Part shown: piece after piece, positions 27,532-36,626 of the stretch
Numbering within the stretch: the stretch's first letter is position 1
Layout: the number at the start of each line of letters is the position of its first letter
DNA from: Peptoniphilaceae bacterium
GTDB taxonomy: Bacteria; Bacillota; Clostridia; Tissierellales; Peptoniphilaceae
Assembly (NCBI GenBank): GCA_030152565.1
Contig: JASLJE010000001.1
Coordinates: 54,432-118,431, forward strand
Direction: 5' to 3'
DNA length: 64,000 nucleotides
Notes under the pieces: generated by a model
Told to the model about the DNA's origin: nothing
Seen by the model: the letters and a program-made list of their open reading frames with translations, nothing else
Database searches by the model: none
Translations under genes and position numbers: made by a program

Positions 27532-29072
27532 TAAACTTACTTGACATAAAAGATAGGGTTCTAGCAGAAAAAGAGGAAGAATACATAGAAAAACTTGAAA
27601 GCCAGGATGATTTTATTAAAAAGCAAAAAAGAGTGGTCCTGGAAAATTGTGAAATAATAGATCCGGAAAACATAGAGGAATACATAGCAAGAACAGGTTA
27701 CTTCGCCCTGGAAAAGGCTCTTAAGGAAATGACCAGAGACCAGGTGATTAACACCTTAATAGATGCAAATTTAAGAGGAAGGGGAGGGGCAGGATTTCCA
27801 ACTGGCTTAAAGTGGAAATTTACCAAGGATGCCAACTCCAAGAAAAAATACGTAGTATGTAATGCTGATGAGGGAGACCCAGGTGCCTTTATGGATAGGT
27901 ATATCCTAGAGCACGACCCCCACTCAGTTATAGAGTCTATGATCATAGCTGGCTATGCCATAGGAGCTGATGAGGCCTATGTCTATATTAGGGCAGAGTA
28001 TCCAAAGGCTTCCCAAAGGCTTGAAAAGGCTATAAATGACGCCAAGGACTACGGACTTTTAGGTAAGAATATTTTAGGAACTGGCTTTAACTTTGACATT
28101 AAAATAAGGCTGGGAGCTGGAGCCTTTGTATGTGGAGAGGAAACAGCCCTTCTAGAGTCTATAGAAGGCAAGAGGGGAATCCCTAGAAATAAGCCTCCAT
28201 ATCCAGCCCAATATGGACTTTACAATAGGCCAACCCTTATAAATAACGTGGAGACCTTTGCCAATGTTTCCAAGATTATCCTAAGAGGAGCCAAGTGGTT
28301 TAAGTCCTTTGGAAGTGAATCCTCACCGGGAACCAAGGTTTTCTCCCTGGTTGGTAATATAGAAAATACCGGCCTTATAGAAGTTCCTATGGGAACCAGT
28401 TTTAGGGAGATAGTCTACGACATAGGTGGAGGTATACCAAGTGGAAAAAGCCTTAAGGCTGTTCAGACAGGTGGTCCATCCGGAGGAGTTATTCCCCACG
28501 ATTTAATCGATGTGAAAATAGACTTTGACTCTTTAAAAGAACATGGTGCCATGATGGGATCAGGTGGTCTAATAGTTATGGATGAGGACACCTGTATGAT
28601 AGATATAGTTAAGTTCTACTTGGAATTTATCATAGATGAATCCTGTGGTAAGTGTACTCCTTGTAGAATAGGTAATAAGAGATTATATGAACTATTGGAT
28701 AAGATATCCATGGGCAAGGCAACAGAGAGGGACTTGATAGACATAAAGAACCTAGCTGATGTTATAAAGACTACATCTGCTTGTGGTCTAGGCCAGTCAT
28801 CACCTAATCCAACCCTGTCTACCCTAACCTACTTCCTAGAAGAATACTTTGAACATATTCTAGATAGACACTGTAGGGCAGGAGTTTGTAAGGGACTTAT
28901 AGAATATGAGATAACCAAGGCCTGTATAGGTTGTACCAAGTGTTCTAGGGTATGTCCTGTACAATGTATAGGCGGAACCCTTAAGCATAGGCACTTTATA
29001 GACAATGATGCCTGCATTAAGTGCGGTTCATGTTTAGATGCCTGTCCAGTTGGCGCAGTTATTGTTAAGTAG
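27528..29072 (+). CDS. hydB: NuoF-like flavoprotein subunit of hydrogenase (HydB)
   Basis: This subunit binds FMN, NAD(H) and iron-sulfur clusters. In 514 residues it shows the NADH/FMN segments LRGRGGAGFPTGLKW, NADEGDPGAFMDR and GAGAFVCGEETALLESIEG, then the [4Fe-4S] motif SCGKCTPCR. Two C-terminal ferredoxin motifs follow (CIGCTKCSRVCP and CIKCGSCLDACP). The N-terminal thioredoxin-like [2Fe-2S] domain found in longer HydB proteins is absent, replaced by about 60 charged residues. The neighbouring HydC-like protein may supply that cluster. Confidence 0.92.
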   Translation: MINLLDIKDRVLAEKEEEYIEKLESQDDFIKKQKRVVLENCEIIDPENIEEYIARTGYFALEKALKEMTRDQVINTLIDANLRGRGGAGFPTGLKWKFTKDANSKKKYVVCNADEGDPGAFMDRYILEHDPHSVIESMIIAGYAIGADEAYVYIRAEYPKASQRLEKAINDAKDYGLLGKNILGTGFNFDIKIRLGAGAFVCGEETALLESIEGKRGIPRNKPPYPAQYGLYNRPTLINNVETFANVSKIILRGAKWFKSFGSESSPGTKVFSLVGNIENTGLIEVPMGTSFREIVYDIGGGIPSGKSLKAVQTGGPSGGVIPHDLIDVKIDFDSLKEHGAMMGSGGLIVMDEDTCMIDIVKFYLEFIIDESCGKCTPCRIGNKRLYELLDKISMGKATERDLIDIKNLADVIKTTSACGLGQSSPNPTLSTLTYFLEEYFEHILDRHCRAGVCKGLIEYEITKACIGCTKCSRVCPVQCIGGTLKHRHFIDNDACIKCGSCLDACPVGAVIVK

Positions 29073-29081
29073 GAGGTAAAG

Positions 29082-30827
29082 ATGATTAATATAAAATTAA
29101 ATGGTAAGGACATAGAAGCAAGAGACAATCAGACAATACATAATATATGTAAGGAAAATAATATAGATATACCTACCCTGTGCCACTTAAACCTTCATGA
29201 AATTGGCTACTTTAACGCTCCAGGTTCATGTAGAATATGCGTGGTGGAAATTGCCAACCAGGGCAATAAGCTAGTAACATCTTGTAATACAGTAGCAACA
29301 GAAGGAATGGAAATTATAACCCACTCACCTAAGGCTGTTAAGGCTAGAAAAAGTGTGGTAGAGCTTTTGATTTCCAACCATCCTAATGACTGCCTATACT
29401 GTGACAAGAATACTTCATGTGAGTTACAGCAAATAGCCTATGACCTGGGAGTTAGAAAGGTTAAGTATGAGGGAGAGAGAAATATAATGGAGGTTCATCC
29501 TCATTCTAGTCCTTCCATCATTCAAGACCCTAATAAGTGTATTTTATGTAAAAGATGTGAGACCATGTGTTCCTTGATTCAAAAGGTAAATGCCATAGGC
29601 CAATCTAATAGGGGATTTGAGACTAGGATTTCATCAACCTTTAATATGAACCTGACAGATGGAACTTGTACTTCCTGTGGCCAGTGTGTGGCAGTTTGTC
29701 CGACAGGGGCCCTGATGGAAGTTTCCAATATAGATAATGTTTGGGATGCCTTGATGGATAAGACCAAGACGGTGGTTGTCCAAACAGCACCAGCTGTAAG
29801 AGTAGCCCTGGGAGAAGAGTTTGGCTACGAGCCTGGAACAGATGTGACAGGTCAAATGGTAACAGCCTTAAGAGAACTGGGATTTGACTATGTTTTCGAT
29901 ACAAACTTTGCTGCTGACTTAACCATAGTAGAAGAGGGCAATGAGTTTATGCAAAGATTGGAAGCAGGAGGACCCTTCCCTATAATCACCAGCTGTTGTC
30001 CAGCCTGGGTTAACTTTATGGAAAACCAATTTCCAGATATGATCCAGTATGTTTCATCAGTTAAGTCACCTCATGAAATGAATGGGGCTGTGATTAAAAA
30101 CTACTTTGCTGAAAAGAAAAACCTTCACCCAAAGAGAATAGTAACAGTTTCTGTTATGCCTTGTGTGGCTAAGAAGTATGAGGCTGAAAGGGAAGAATTG
30201 GGCGGTCACTGGGGACAGGATGTAGATATAGTAATAACTACTAGAGAGCTTGCAAGAATGATCAAGGAGGCTGCCATAGGCTTTAATACTCTAAAGGAAA
30301 GTGACTTTGATGATCCTTTGGGAGAATCAACTGGTTCAGCTACCATCTTTGGAGCTACAGGTGGAGTTATAGAGGCGGTTTTAAGGTCTGTTCATGAAAA
30401 GGTAACAGGAGATGTTTTAGACCAGGCCCTAGAGTTTAAAGAACTAAGAGGCTTTAAGGGAATAAAGACAACTTCTGTAGAGATAGAAGGAACAACCTAT
30501 GATATAGCAGTGACCAATGGTTTGGGCAATGTTAGAAAACTGATGGAGTCAGTTAGAAAAGGTGAGAATAAGTTTCATGCTATTGAGGTCATGGCCTGTC
30601 CTGGAGGTTGTGTAGGAGGAGCTGGTCAACCTTACCACCATGGAGACTTTAGTCTTTTAAACAAGAGGGCAGCTGGTCTTTTCAAGAAGGATCAAGGGCA
30701 AGAAATTAGAGTTTCCCACAGAAATCCTGACGTAATAAAACTTTATGAAGAATACTTGGGAGATATAGGAGGGGACTTGGCCCACGAGTTACTCCACACC
30801 CATTATGAAGCTAAGTGTAAATATTAA
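29082..30827 (+). CDS. hydA: [FeFe] hydrogenase catalytic subunit
   Basis: This subunit reduces protons or oxidises H2 at the H-cluster. The 581 residues contain, in order: an N-terminal [2Fe-2S] domain (GSCRICVVE), a His-Cys3 [4Fe-4S] motif (HPNDCLYC), two further [4Fe-4S] motifs (CILCKRCETMC and CTSCGQCVAVCP), and the three H-cluster signatures TSCCPAW, MPCVAKKYE and CPGGCVGGAGQP. With the preceding NuoE- and NuoF-like genes it fits a trimeric, ferredoxin- and NADH-dependent bifurcating type (group A3). A terminator follows. Confidence 0.96.
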   Translation: MINIKLNGKDIEARDNQTIHNICKENNIDIPTLCHLNLHEIGYFNAPGSCRICVVEIANQGNKLVTSCNTVATEGMEIITHSPKAVKARKSVVELLISNHPNDCLYCDKNTSCELQQIAYDLGVRKVKYEGERNIMEVHPHSSPSIIQDPNKCILCKRCETMCSLIQKVNAIGQSNRGFETRISSTFNMNLTDGTCTSCGQCVAVCPTGALMEVSNIDNVWDALMDKTKTVVVQTAPAVRVALGEEFGYEPGTDVTGQMVTALRELGFDYVFDTNFAADLTIVEEGNEFMQRLEAGGPFPIITSCCPAWVNFMENQFPDMIQYVSSVKSPHEMNGAVIKNYFAEKKNLHPKRIVTVSVMPCVAKKYEAEREELGGHWGQDVDIVITTRELARMIKEAAIGFNTLKESDFDDPLGESTGSATIFGATGGVIEAVLRSVHEKVTGDVLDQALEFKELRGFKGIKTTSVEIEGTTYDIAVTNGLGNVRKLMESVRKGENKFHAIEVMACPGGCVGGAGQPYHHGDFSLLNKRAAGLFKKDQGQEIRVSHRNPDVIKLYEEYLGDIGGDLAHELLHTHYEAKCKY

Positions 30828-30831
30828 GAAG

Positions 30832-30857
30832 AAAGTCACCATAGGGTGACTTTTTTT
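30832..30857 (+). terminator. hydrogenase operon terminator
   Basis: AAAGTCACC (30832-30840) pairs with GGTGACTTT (30845-30853) around ATAG and continues into T residues. Confidence 0.92.
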
Positions 30858-30895
30858 ATGTTAAAATAAAGGTATAAAAAAGAGAAAGGATAATT

Positions 30896-32224
30896 ATGGA
30901 AATAGGAGATAAGGTAAGTTTAGATATTATAGATATAAATACAGAAGGCAGGGGAGTGGCCAAGAAGGATAGGATAATCTTTTTTGTTGACGGAGCGATT
31001 TTAAATGAAAGTCTAGAGGCAGAGATAGTAAATAAAAAGAAGAATTTCTACCAGGCTAGAAAAATTCGGACAATAGAACAATCACCCTACTTGGAAGAGG
31101 CTAAGTGCCAGTATGCAGATATATGTGACGGCTGTAATTTTCAAAATATAGACTATGAAAGACAGAAAAAATACAAGAAGGACTTGATCATAAGTACTAT
31201 TAATAAGATAGGAAGAGAAGACCTTGAAGATATAGATTTTATAGGGGCAGAAGAAAGATATGGCTATAGAAATAAGTTGGAGTTAAAGGTTGACTATAGG
31301 GGACAAATATCATATTTTTCTAGAAGTAGTAACAGCCACATAGCCATAGATAAATGTATCATAGCAGATGACAAAATAAATAGGCTATTAGAAGTGGTCC
31401 AAGAAGCAATCATGGAGTATGGGCTTAGGGGCTATGATAATAAGAGGGATTTAGGTCTTATAAAAAACATTATAGTAAGATCAACCAGCCTGGGAGAATC
31501 TATGCTAGTTTTTGTAATGAGCCAGGAAGGCTTTAAAGAAAAGGCTGATTTTTATGACTACATAAATAAAAAGACAGAGGTAACCTCTATCTACCAGACA
31601 GTAAATAATAGGAAGAACAATTACAAGATTGGTAAAAAACTAGAATTAATCAGTGGAAAAGATAAGATTTCTGAAAAGATTGAGGATAGGTACTTCTATC
31701 TTTCACCAAGATCTTTTTTCCAGGTTAATACTAGGGTGACAGAAAAACTCTATAGAAGGGCCTTTGACTATGTAAAGGAAACCAATCCTCTAAATGTAAT
31801 AGACCTTTATAGTGGTACAGGTACAACTTCCATCCTTTTGGCCAAGGAAGTTGAAAAAATTGATTCTGTAGAAATAGTAGCTGATGCTGTAAAGGATGCT
31901 AGAAGAAATGCCAAGTTAAATTCTATAGATAATATTAATTGGATAAATGATGCAGCTGAAAATGTAATAGGGGACTTGGATATAGAAGATAGAAATACTA
32001 CAGTCCTATTTGATCCTCCAAGAAAGGGACTAGACCCTAAGATAATAGAGGTTTTAGGAAAATCTAGTATAGAGAGTATTGTCTATATATCCTGTAATCC
32101 AGCCACCTTAGCCAGGGATATTTATGGCCTTAAGAGCCATGGTTTTAAGCTTAAGAAGGTTACAGGAGTAGATATGTTTGTAAATACCTTACATGTGGAG
32201 ACTGTAGTTTTAATGACCAGATAG
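30896..32224 (+). CDS. 23S rRNA (uracil-5-)-methyltransferase, RlmD/RlmCD type
   Basis: This SAM-dependent enzyme makes 5-methyluridine in RNA, most likely 23S rRNA. The 442 residues have an N-terminal TRAM domain (about 1-60), an iron-sulfur cysteine set (CQYADICDGC), the SAM motif DLYSGTGTTS, FDPPRKGL, and the catalytic Cys in YISCNPATL. A second, TRAM-less paralogue lies at 59.9 kb, so the two may divide the U747/U1939-type targets or include a tRNA target. It is preceded by AGAAAGGA. Confidence 0.92.
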   Translation: MEIGDKVSLDIIDINTEGRGVAKKDRIIFFVDGAILNESLEAEIVNKKKNFYQARKIRTIEQSPYLEEAKCQYADICDGCNFQNIDYERQKKYKKDLIISTINKIGREDLEDIDFIGAEERYGYRNKLELKVDYRGQISYFSRSSNSHIAIDKCIIADDKINRLLEVVQEAIMEYGLRGYDNKRDLGLIKNIIVRSTSLGESMLVFVMSQEGFKEKADFYDYINKKTEVTSIYQTVNNRKNNYKIGKKLELISGKDKISEKIEDRYFYLSPRSFFQVNTRVTEKLYRRAFDYVKETNPLNVIDLYSGTGTTSILLAKEVEKIDSVEIVADAVKDARRNAKLNSIDNINWINDAAENVIGDLDIEDRNTTVLFDPPRKGLDPKIIEVLGKSSIESIVYISCNPATLARDIYGLKSHGFKLKKVTGVDMFVNTLHVETVVLMTR

Positions 32225-32288
32225 GAAAAGCGTATAGTATTTTTAGAAGTAGATGACATAAAACCTATTTTTTAGGAGTAAATTAAAG

Positions 32289-32819
32289 ATGGATATAAAA
32301 ATAAGACAGGAAAAAGAAGAAGACTATAAGTTTTTAGAAAACCTGGTAGAAAAGGCATTTAAAAATGCAGATTACAGTGACCATAAGGAACACCTCTTAG
32401 TTGAAAAACTAAGAAAAAGTGATGTTTTCATACCAGAACTTTCACTTATAGCAGAATTAGATGGAGAAGCTGTAGGCCATATAATGCTTACAAAATTAAC
32501 CATAGAAAGCGAAGAAAACACTTATGAGACCTTGGCCTTGGCACCTGTTTCAGTCTTGCCAGAGTATCAGAACAAGGGCATAGGTAGTGAACTGATAAGG
32601 GAAAGCTTAAAAATAGCAAAAGAAATGGGCTATAAATCAGTAATTGTTCTGGGCCATGATAAGTACTATAAAAGATTTGGATTTAAGCCTGCAAGTAGCT
32701 GGGGAATTAAAGCTCCCTTTGAGGTGGCAGATGAGGCCTTTATGGCCTTGGAACTTGAAGCTAGAGGACTAGATGGCATTAAGGGACATGTGGTTTATGG
32801 CAAGGAGTTTTTAGAATAG
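32289..32819 (+). CDS. GNAT-family N-acetyltransferase
   Basis: The 176-residue protein has the GNAT acetyl-CoA loop (LPEYQNKGIGSELI, about residues 93-106) with the RxxGxG/A pattern in the form QNKGIG. It ends with the YYKRFGF segment seen in YhbS-like acetyltransferases. The substrate cannot be told from sequence. It stands alone between the rRNA methyltransferase and the YheO-type regulator. Confidence 0.85.
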   Translation: MDIKIRQEKEEDYKFLENLVEKAFKNADYSDHKEHLLVEKLRKSDVFIPELSLIAELDGEAVGHIMLTKLTIESEENTYETLALAPVSVLPEYQNKGIGSELIRESLKIAKEMGYKSVIVLGHDKYYKRFGFKPASSWGIKAPFEVADEAFMALELEARGLDGIKGHVVYGKEFLE

Positions 32820-32889
32820 TCAGAAGACAGTTAAATAGTTTTCTTATACTTTCTCACCTTAATAAAAAATTCACTCCATAATAAAAAAG

Positions 32890-32918
32890 TTGAAAATATA
32901 CTTTTAATAGGCTATCAT
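32890..32918 (+). promoter_or_regulatory. probable promoter of the YheO-type regulator
   Basis: TTGAAA (32890-32895), a 17-base spacer and TATCAT (32913-32918) precede the regulator gene. The palindromic site at 32912-32926 overlaps the -10 element. Confidence 0.55.
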
Positions 32919-32926
32919 ATTAATAG
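32912..32926. promoter_or_regulatory. putative YheO-type operator (autoregulatory site)
   Basis: CTATCA-TAT-TAATAG matches the reverse complement of the paired TTATTA-N3-TGATAA sites at 33.77 kb in 10 of 12 fixed positions. It also lies within GCTAT-N7-ATAGC. Confidence 0.4.
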
Positions 32927-32975
32927 CTATACATAAAAATAAGTTATAGATATGAAATATATGGGAGATGAGTAA

Positions 32976-33677
32976 ATGTTAGAGATGGAAGATAATAAGG
33001 ATGGAGAAGGTAAACTAGAACAATATAAAATATTAGTTGACTTTTTAGGCCAATATTTAGGACCGAACTATGAAGTGATACTTCATGACTTATCAAAGTT
33101 ACCCAACACTATAGTAAGAATAGCAAATAGTGATTTAAGTGGTAGAAAGGTCGGAGGACCAATAACTAAATCAGCCTTGCAAATGATTCATGACAAGGTA
33201 TATCTGGAAAAAGATTTTATTGTAAACTATAGGGGAAAGACTGATACACAGGACTTTAGGTCAGCTACCATGTTTTTGAAAGACGACGATGGAAACCTAA
33301 TAGGACTTTTATGTCTTAATTTTAGTGATAAAAACTATGAAAATCTTTATAATGGACTTCTTAAGGTAATACATCCTGATAACTGGAAACAGGTTCAGGT
33401 TACCAAGGTCTTTGATGAGACCAATACAGACAAGGAAGAGGAAGTTGAAGAATATTATGGAAGTATAGATGAGCTTATGGAGAATATCTACACTGAGGCT
33501 ATTTCGGATATTACTATTCCTTTAGACTATATGAAGCAAGAAGATCGTATAGAGGTGGTTAAGGAATTGGATAATAAGGGAATGTTTAAGCTAAAGGGGG
33601 CAGTTGCCTATGTGGCAGACCATTTAAAGTGTTCCCAGGCTACAGTCTATAGATACTTAAATATGATTAATGGTTAA
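32976..33677 (+). CDS. YheO-family PAS/HTH transcriptional regulator
   Basis: The 233 residues begin with a YheO-like PAS domain (about 12-130; FLGQYLGPNYEVILHDLS and VGGPIT are typical). They end with the HTH_22 domain (AYVADHLKCSQATVYRYLN). Such proteins usually control nearby amino-acid or nucleotide degradation genes. It is immediately upstream of the RidA-DpaL cluster and separated by a terminator, so it is probably the local regulator. The ligand is unknown. Confidence 0.9.
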   Translation: MLEMEDNKDGEGKLEQYKILVDFLGQYLGPNYEVILHDLSKLPNTIVRIANSDLSGRKVGGPITKSALQMIHDKVYLEKDFIVNYRGKTDTQDFRSATMFLKDDDGNLIGLLCLNFSDKNYENLYNGLLKVIHPDNWKQVQVTKVFDETNTDKEEEVEEYYGSIDELMENIYTEAISDITIPLDYMKQEDRIEVVKELDNKGMFKLKGAVAYVADHLKCSQATVYRYLNMING

Positions 33678-33689
33678 TAATAAAAAGAT

Positions 33690-33718
33690 GAAGAAGCGAG
33701 GGCTTCTTCTTTTTTTTG
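33690..33718 (+). terminator. terminator after the YheO-type regulator
   Basis: GAAGAAGC (33690-33697) pairs with GCTTCTTC (33702-33709) and is followed by a long T tract. Confidence 0.92.
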
Positions 33719-33756
33719 TTTATTTTTCAACAATCAGGAAAATGTTTTCTTTTTCT

Positions 33757-33802
33757 GTTGACAAACTTTTATTATGGTGATAAAGTATTATTACAATGAT
33801 AA
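33757..33802 (+). promoter_or_regulatory. ridA operon promoter with paired operator-like repeats
   Basis: TTGACA at about 33757-33762 lies 17 bases before a weak -10 TAAAGT. Two copies of TTATTA-N3-TGATAA (33769-33783 and 33788-33802), each nearly palindromic and 19 bp apart in the same orientation, cover the -10 and start region. Confidence 0.6.
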
Positions 33803-33829
33803 GAAAAATTTATAAACAGGGAGATAAAT

Positions 33830-34216
33830 ATGAAAGAATATTTGAATACAGAATTAGCACCTGCAGCAGTAGGTCCTTATTCACAAGGAATTAGATTTGA
33901 ATCACTAGTTTTTACATCAGGACAATTACCAATTGATCCTAAAACAGGAGAAATGCCAGAAAGTGTTGAAGAACAAACAAGACAAAGCTTAAAAAATGTT
34001 GAAGCCATTCTAAAGGAAGCTGGCTCTGACCTTAATAATATAATAAAGACAACAGTATTTATGACTGATTTAGCATACTTTGGAAATATGAATGAAGTAT
34101 ATGCAGAATTTTTTGAAGAAGGAGCTCTACCAACTAGATCTTGTTTCCAAGTGGCAAAATTGCCTAAGGATGCCAAGGTTGAGATTGAAGTAGTAGCTAG
34201 TATAAAAGAAGATTAA
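33830..34216 (+). CDS. ridA: RidA-type reactive intermediate deaminase
   Basis: RidA hydrolyses reactive enamines/imines such as 2-aminoacrylate to keto acids and ammonia. The 128-residue protein is full length, with AAVGPYSQGIRF near the N-terminus, GQLPIDPKTGEM, and the active-site Arg in LPTRSCFQVAKLP. It is the first gene of the cluster. The next gene encodes a PLP lyase that generates aminoacrylate, which supports a direct metabolic partnership. Confidence 0.94.
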   Translation: MKEYLNTELAPAAVGPYSQGIRFESLVFTSGQLPIDPKTGEMPESVEEQTRQSLKNVEAILKEAGSDLNNIIKTTVFMTDLAYFGNMNEVYAEFFEEGALPTRSCFQVAKLPKDAKVEIEVVASIKED

Positions 34217-34225
34217 GGAGTAGAT

Positions 34226-35422
34226 ATGGATATTAAAGTATTTTCTAAAACAGAAGAAAGTAAGGAAAAGTATGACATTAGTTTTTTAAACCATGACGTG
34301 GCTCAAAGGATTTATTCATACCACAAGAGTTATCCTATGTATGAAGAAACCCCTTTAGTAGACTTGAAGGAACAAGCTGAAAACCTAGGTGTTTCTAAAA
34401 TCTTAGTTAAGGATGAGTCTTACAGATTTGGCCTAAATGCCTTTAAGGTTTTAGGTGGAAGCTACGCTATAGGTAAGGTGGTAGCAGACAAATTAGGAAT
34501 AGACTTAAAGGATCTACCATTTGAAAAGTTAATTTCAGATGAAGTTAGAGAAGAGCTTGGAGAAATGACTTTTATAACAGCGACAGATGGTAACCACGGT
34601 AGGGGAGTTGCTTGGGCAGCTAATCAATTAAAGCAAAAAGCTATCGTTTACATGCCTAAGGGAACTGTTGAAGAAAGAGTAAAGAACATAGAAAAAGAAG
34701 GTGCCAAGGTTGTAGTTCACGATGGAAACTATGATGAGGCAGTAAGATATGCCAATGAATTAGCTGAAAAACATGGATACATAATGGTTCAAGATACAGC
34801 TTGGGATGGCTATGAAGACATACCTCGTTGGATTATGCAAGGCTATATGACCCTAGCTTGGGAAATGTATAGCAGGATGGAAAAGGAAGAAATAAAACCA
34901 ACCCATGTATTCTTACAAGCTGGAGTAGGATCTTTCGCAGCAGCAGTAACAGGATTCCTAGCTAGTATGTATAAGGAAGACAAACCATCTATAACCATAG
35001 TAGAGCCATCAACAGTAGCTTGTATTTATGAATCAGCTAGGGCTAATGAAAGAGTATTAATAGGTGGAAACCATGAAACTATAATGGCAGGGCTTGCTTG
35101 TGGAGAACCAAATACCTTTGGACTAAAAGTATTACTTGATTATGCTGATCACTTTATATCAGCAACAGATGAGTTTGCAGCTCATGGAATGAGAGTGCTA
35201 GGTAATCCAATGGGAGATGATAAAAAAGTTATCTCAGGTGAAAGTGGAGCAGCTTCATTTGGAGCTATAGCTAAGGTTTTAAGTGATGAAAGATTTGCAT
35301 CAGTTAAGGAAGAATTAAAGATAGATGAAAATTCAGTATTATTGTTTGTATCTACAGAAGGTGATACTGATAAGGATAATTATGAAAAAATAGTTTGGGA
35401 CGGAAAATACCAAAGCTTATAG
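34226..35422 (+). CDS. dpaL: diaminopropionate ammonia-lyase
   Basis: This PLP enzyme converts 2,3-diaminopropionate (D or L) to pyruvate and two ammonia. The 398 residues have the PLP-lysine segment FGLNAFKVLGGSYA (about residue 75), the TATDGNHGRGVAW motif, and the C-terminal glycine-rich phosphate region. Length equals E. coli YgeX/DpaL. It is followed after 12 bases by a YgeY-type hydrolase, as in the E. coli ygeX-ygeY pair. Relatives can also act on D-serine, so substrate is not certain. Confidence 0.93.
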   Translation: MDIKVFSKTEESKEKYDISFLNHDVAQRIYSYHKSYPMYEETPLVDLKEQAENLGVSKILVKDESYRFGLNAFKVLGGSYAIGKVVADKLGIDLKDLPFEKLISDEVREELGEMTFITATDGNHGRGVAWAANQLKQKAIVYMPKGTVEERVKNIEKEGAKVVVHDGNYDEAVRYANELAEKHGYIMVQDTAWDGYEDIPRWIMQGYMTLAWEMYSRMEKEEIKPTHVFLQAGVGSFAAAVTGFLASMYKEDKPSITIVEPSTVACIYESARANERVLIGGNHETIMAGLACGEPNTFGLKVLLDYADHFISATDEFAAHGMRVLGNPMGDDKKVISGESGAASFGAIAKVLSDERFASVKEELKIDENSVLLFVSTEGDTDKDNYEKIVWDGKYQSL

Positions 35423-35434
35423 GAGGGGTAGACA

Positions 35435-36613
35435 ATGGCAAATTTAGAAAAACAAGTAGTAGAACTAACACAAAGACTTATTCGTCAATCAAGTTATTCA
35501 GGTGATGAAAAGGGAGTTTCAGATGAACTAGTGAAATTCTTTAATGAAAATGGATTTGATGATGTACACGTTGATAAGTATGGTAACACAATAGGACATA
35601 TTAAGGGAAATAGACCTGGACCTAAAATAGTATTTGATGGTCATATGGATACTGTTCCTGTTACAGATCCTAGCGAATGGGAATTCCCACCTTTTGAAGC
35701 ACAAATTCATGACGGTAAAATATATGGCCGTGGAACTAGTGATATGAAGGGGGCTTTAGCAGCTATGGCAGTTGCAGCAGCTAACTACAATAAGGAAACC
35801 AAGGGAGACTTCCCAGGTGAAATCTTTGTTGCGGGTATAGTTCACGAAGAGTGTTTTGAAGGGGTAGCAGCTAGAGAAGTTAGTGCCTATACAAAAGCAG
35901 ACTATGTAATTATAGGTGAAGCATCACAAGGAAATGTAAAGATTGGACAAAGAGGTAGAGGGGAAATAAAGATTGAAACCATAGGTAAACCAGCCCACTC
36001 AGCCAATCCAGAAAAGGGAATAAACGCAGTTTATAAAATGTGTAAGGTAATAGATGCTATAAGAGATTTAGAGCCAACCCACCATGACGTATTAGGAGAT
36101 GGAATTTTAGAATTAGTAGATGTTAAGTCTAGTCCTTACCCTGGTGCAAGCGTAGTCCCAGAGCGTTGTATAGCTACATATGATAGAAGACTTTTAGTTA
36201 ATGAAACCAAGGAATCTGTTCTTGCTCCAATAAATGAATTATTAGAAAAATTAATGAAGGAAGACCCAGAATTAAAGGTTAAAGCCTACTATGCTGTAGG
36301 AGAAGAACAATGCTTCACAGGTAATAAGATTGAAGGTGAAAGATTCTTCCCAGGTTGGTTATTTGACAAGGATGAAGCTTGGGTAAAAGACGTTGTTAGT
36401 GAAATGAATAAGATAGAGCTTGATCCAGAAATTACTCAATACAACTTCTGTACTAATGGAAGTCACTATGCTGGAGAAGCTGGAATTAAGACTTTAGGAA
36501 TAGGACCATCAAAAGAAAACTTAGCTCATACAGTTAATGAATATATAGAAATAGACCAATTGAACATGGTAGTTAATGCCTATCAAGCAGTTATGAAAGC
36601 CCTATTAAAATAA
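35435..36613 (+). CDS. M20-family hydrolase, YgeY type
   Basis: The 392-residue protein is an M20 metallohydrolase of the YgeY branch, sometimes labelled selenium metabolism-linked because of its genomic company. The two-zinc ligands are visible in FDGHMDTVP, RGTSDMKG, the EE pair in HEECFEG, and HTVNEYIE near the C-terminus. The family cleaves amide bonds in small peptides or acylated amino acids. Here it likely releases an amino acid for DpaL. Its true substrate is unknown. Confidence 0.9.
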   Translation: MANLEKQVVELTQRLIRQSSYSGDEKGVSDELVKFFNENGFDDVHVDKYGNTIGHIKGNRPGPKIVFDGHMDTVPVTDPSEWEFPPFEAQIHDGKIYGRGTSDMKGALAAMAVAAANYNKETKGDFPGEIFVAGIVHEECFEGVAAREVSAYTKADYVIIGEASQGNVKIGQRGRGEIKIETIGKPAHSANPEKGINAVYKMCKVIDAIRDLEPTHHDVLGDGILELVDVKSSPYPGASVVPERCIATYDRRLLVNETKESVLAPINELLEKLMKEDPELKVKAYYAVGEEQCFTGNKIEGERFFPGWLFDKDEAWVKDVVSEMNKIELDPEITQYNFCTNGSHYAGEAGIKTLGIGPSKENLAHTVNEYIEIDQLNMVVNAYQAVMKALLK

Positions 36614-36626
36614 GGAGGCGCTTATT

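Noticed and set aside
29634..29904. Minus-strand frames within the hydrogenase gene
   Set aside because: They overlap each other and a fully conserved [FeFe] hydrogenase reading frame.
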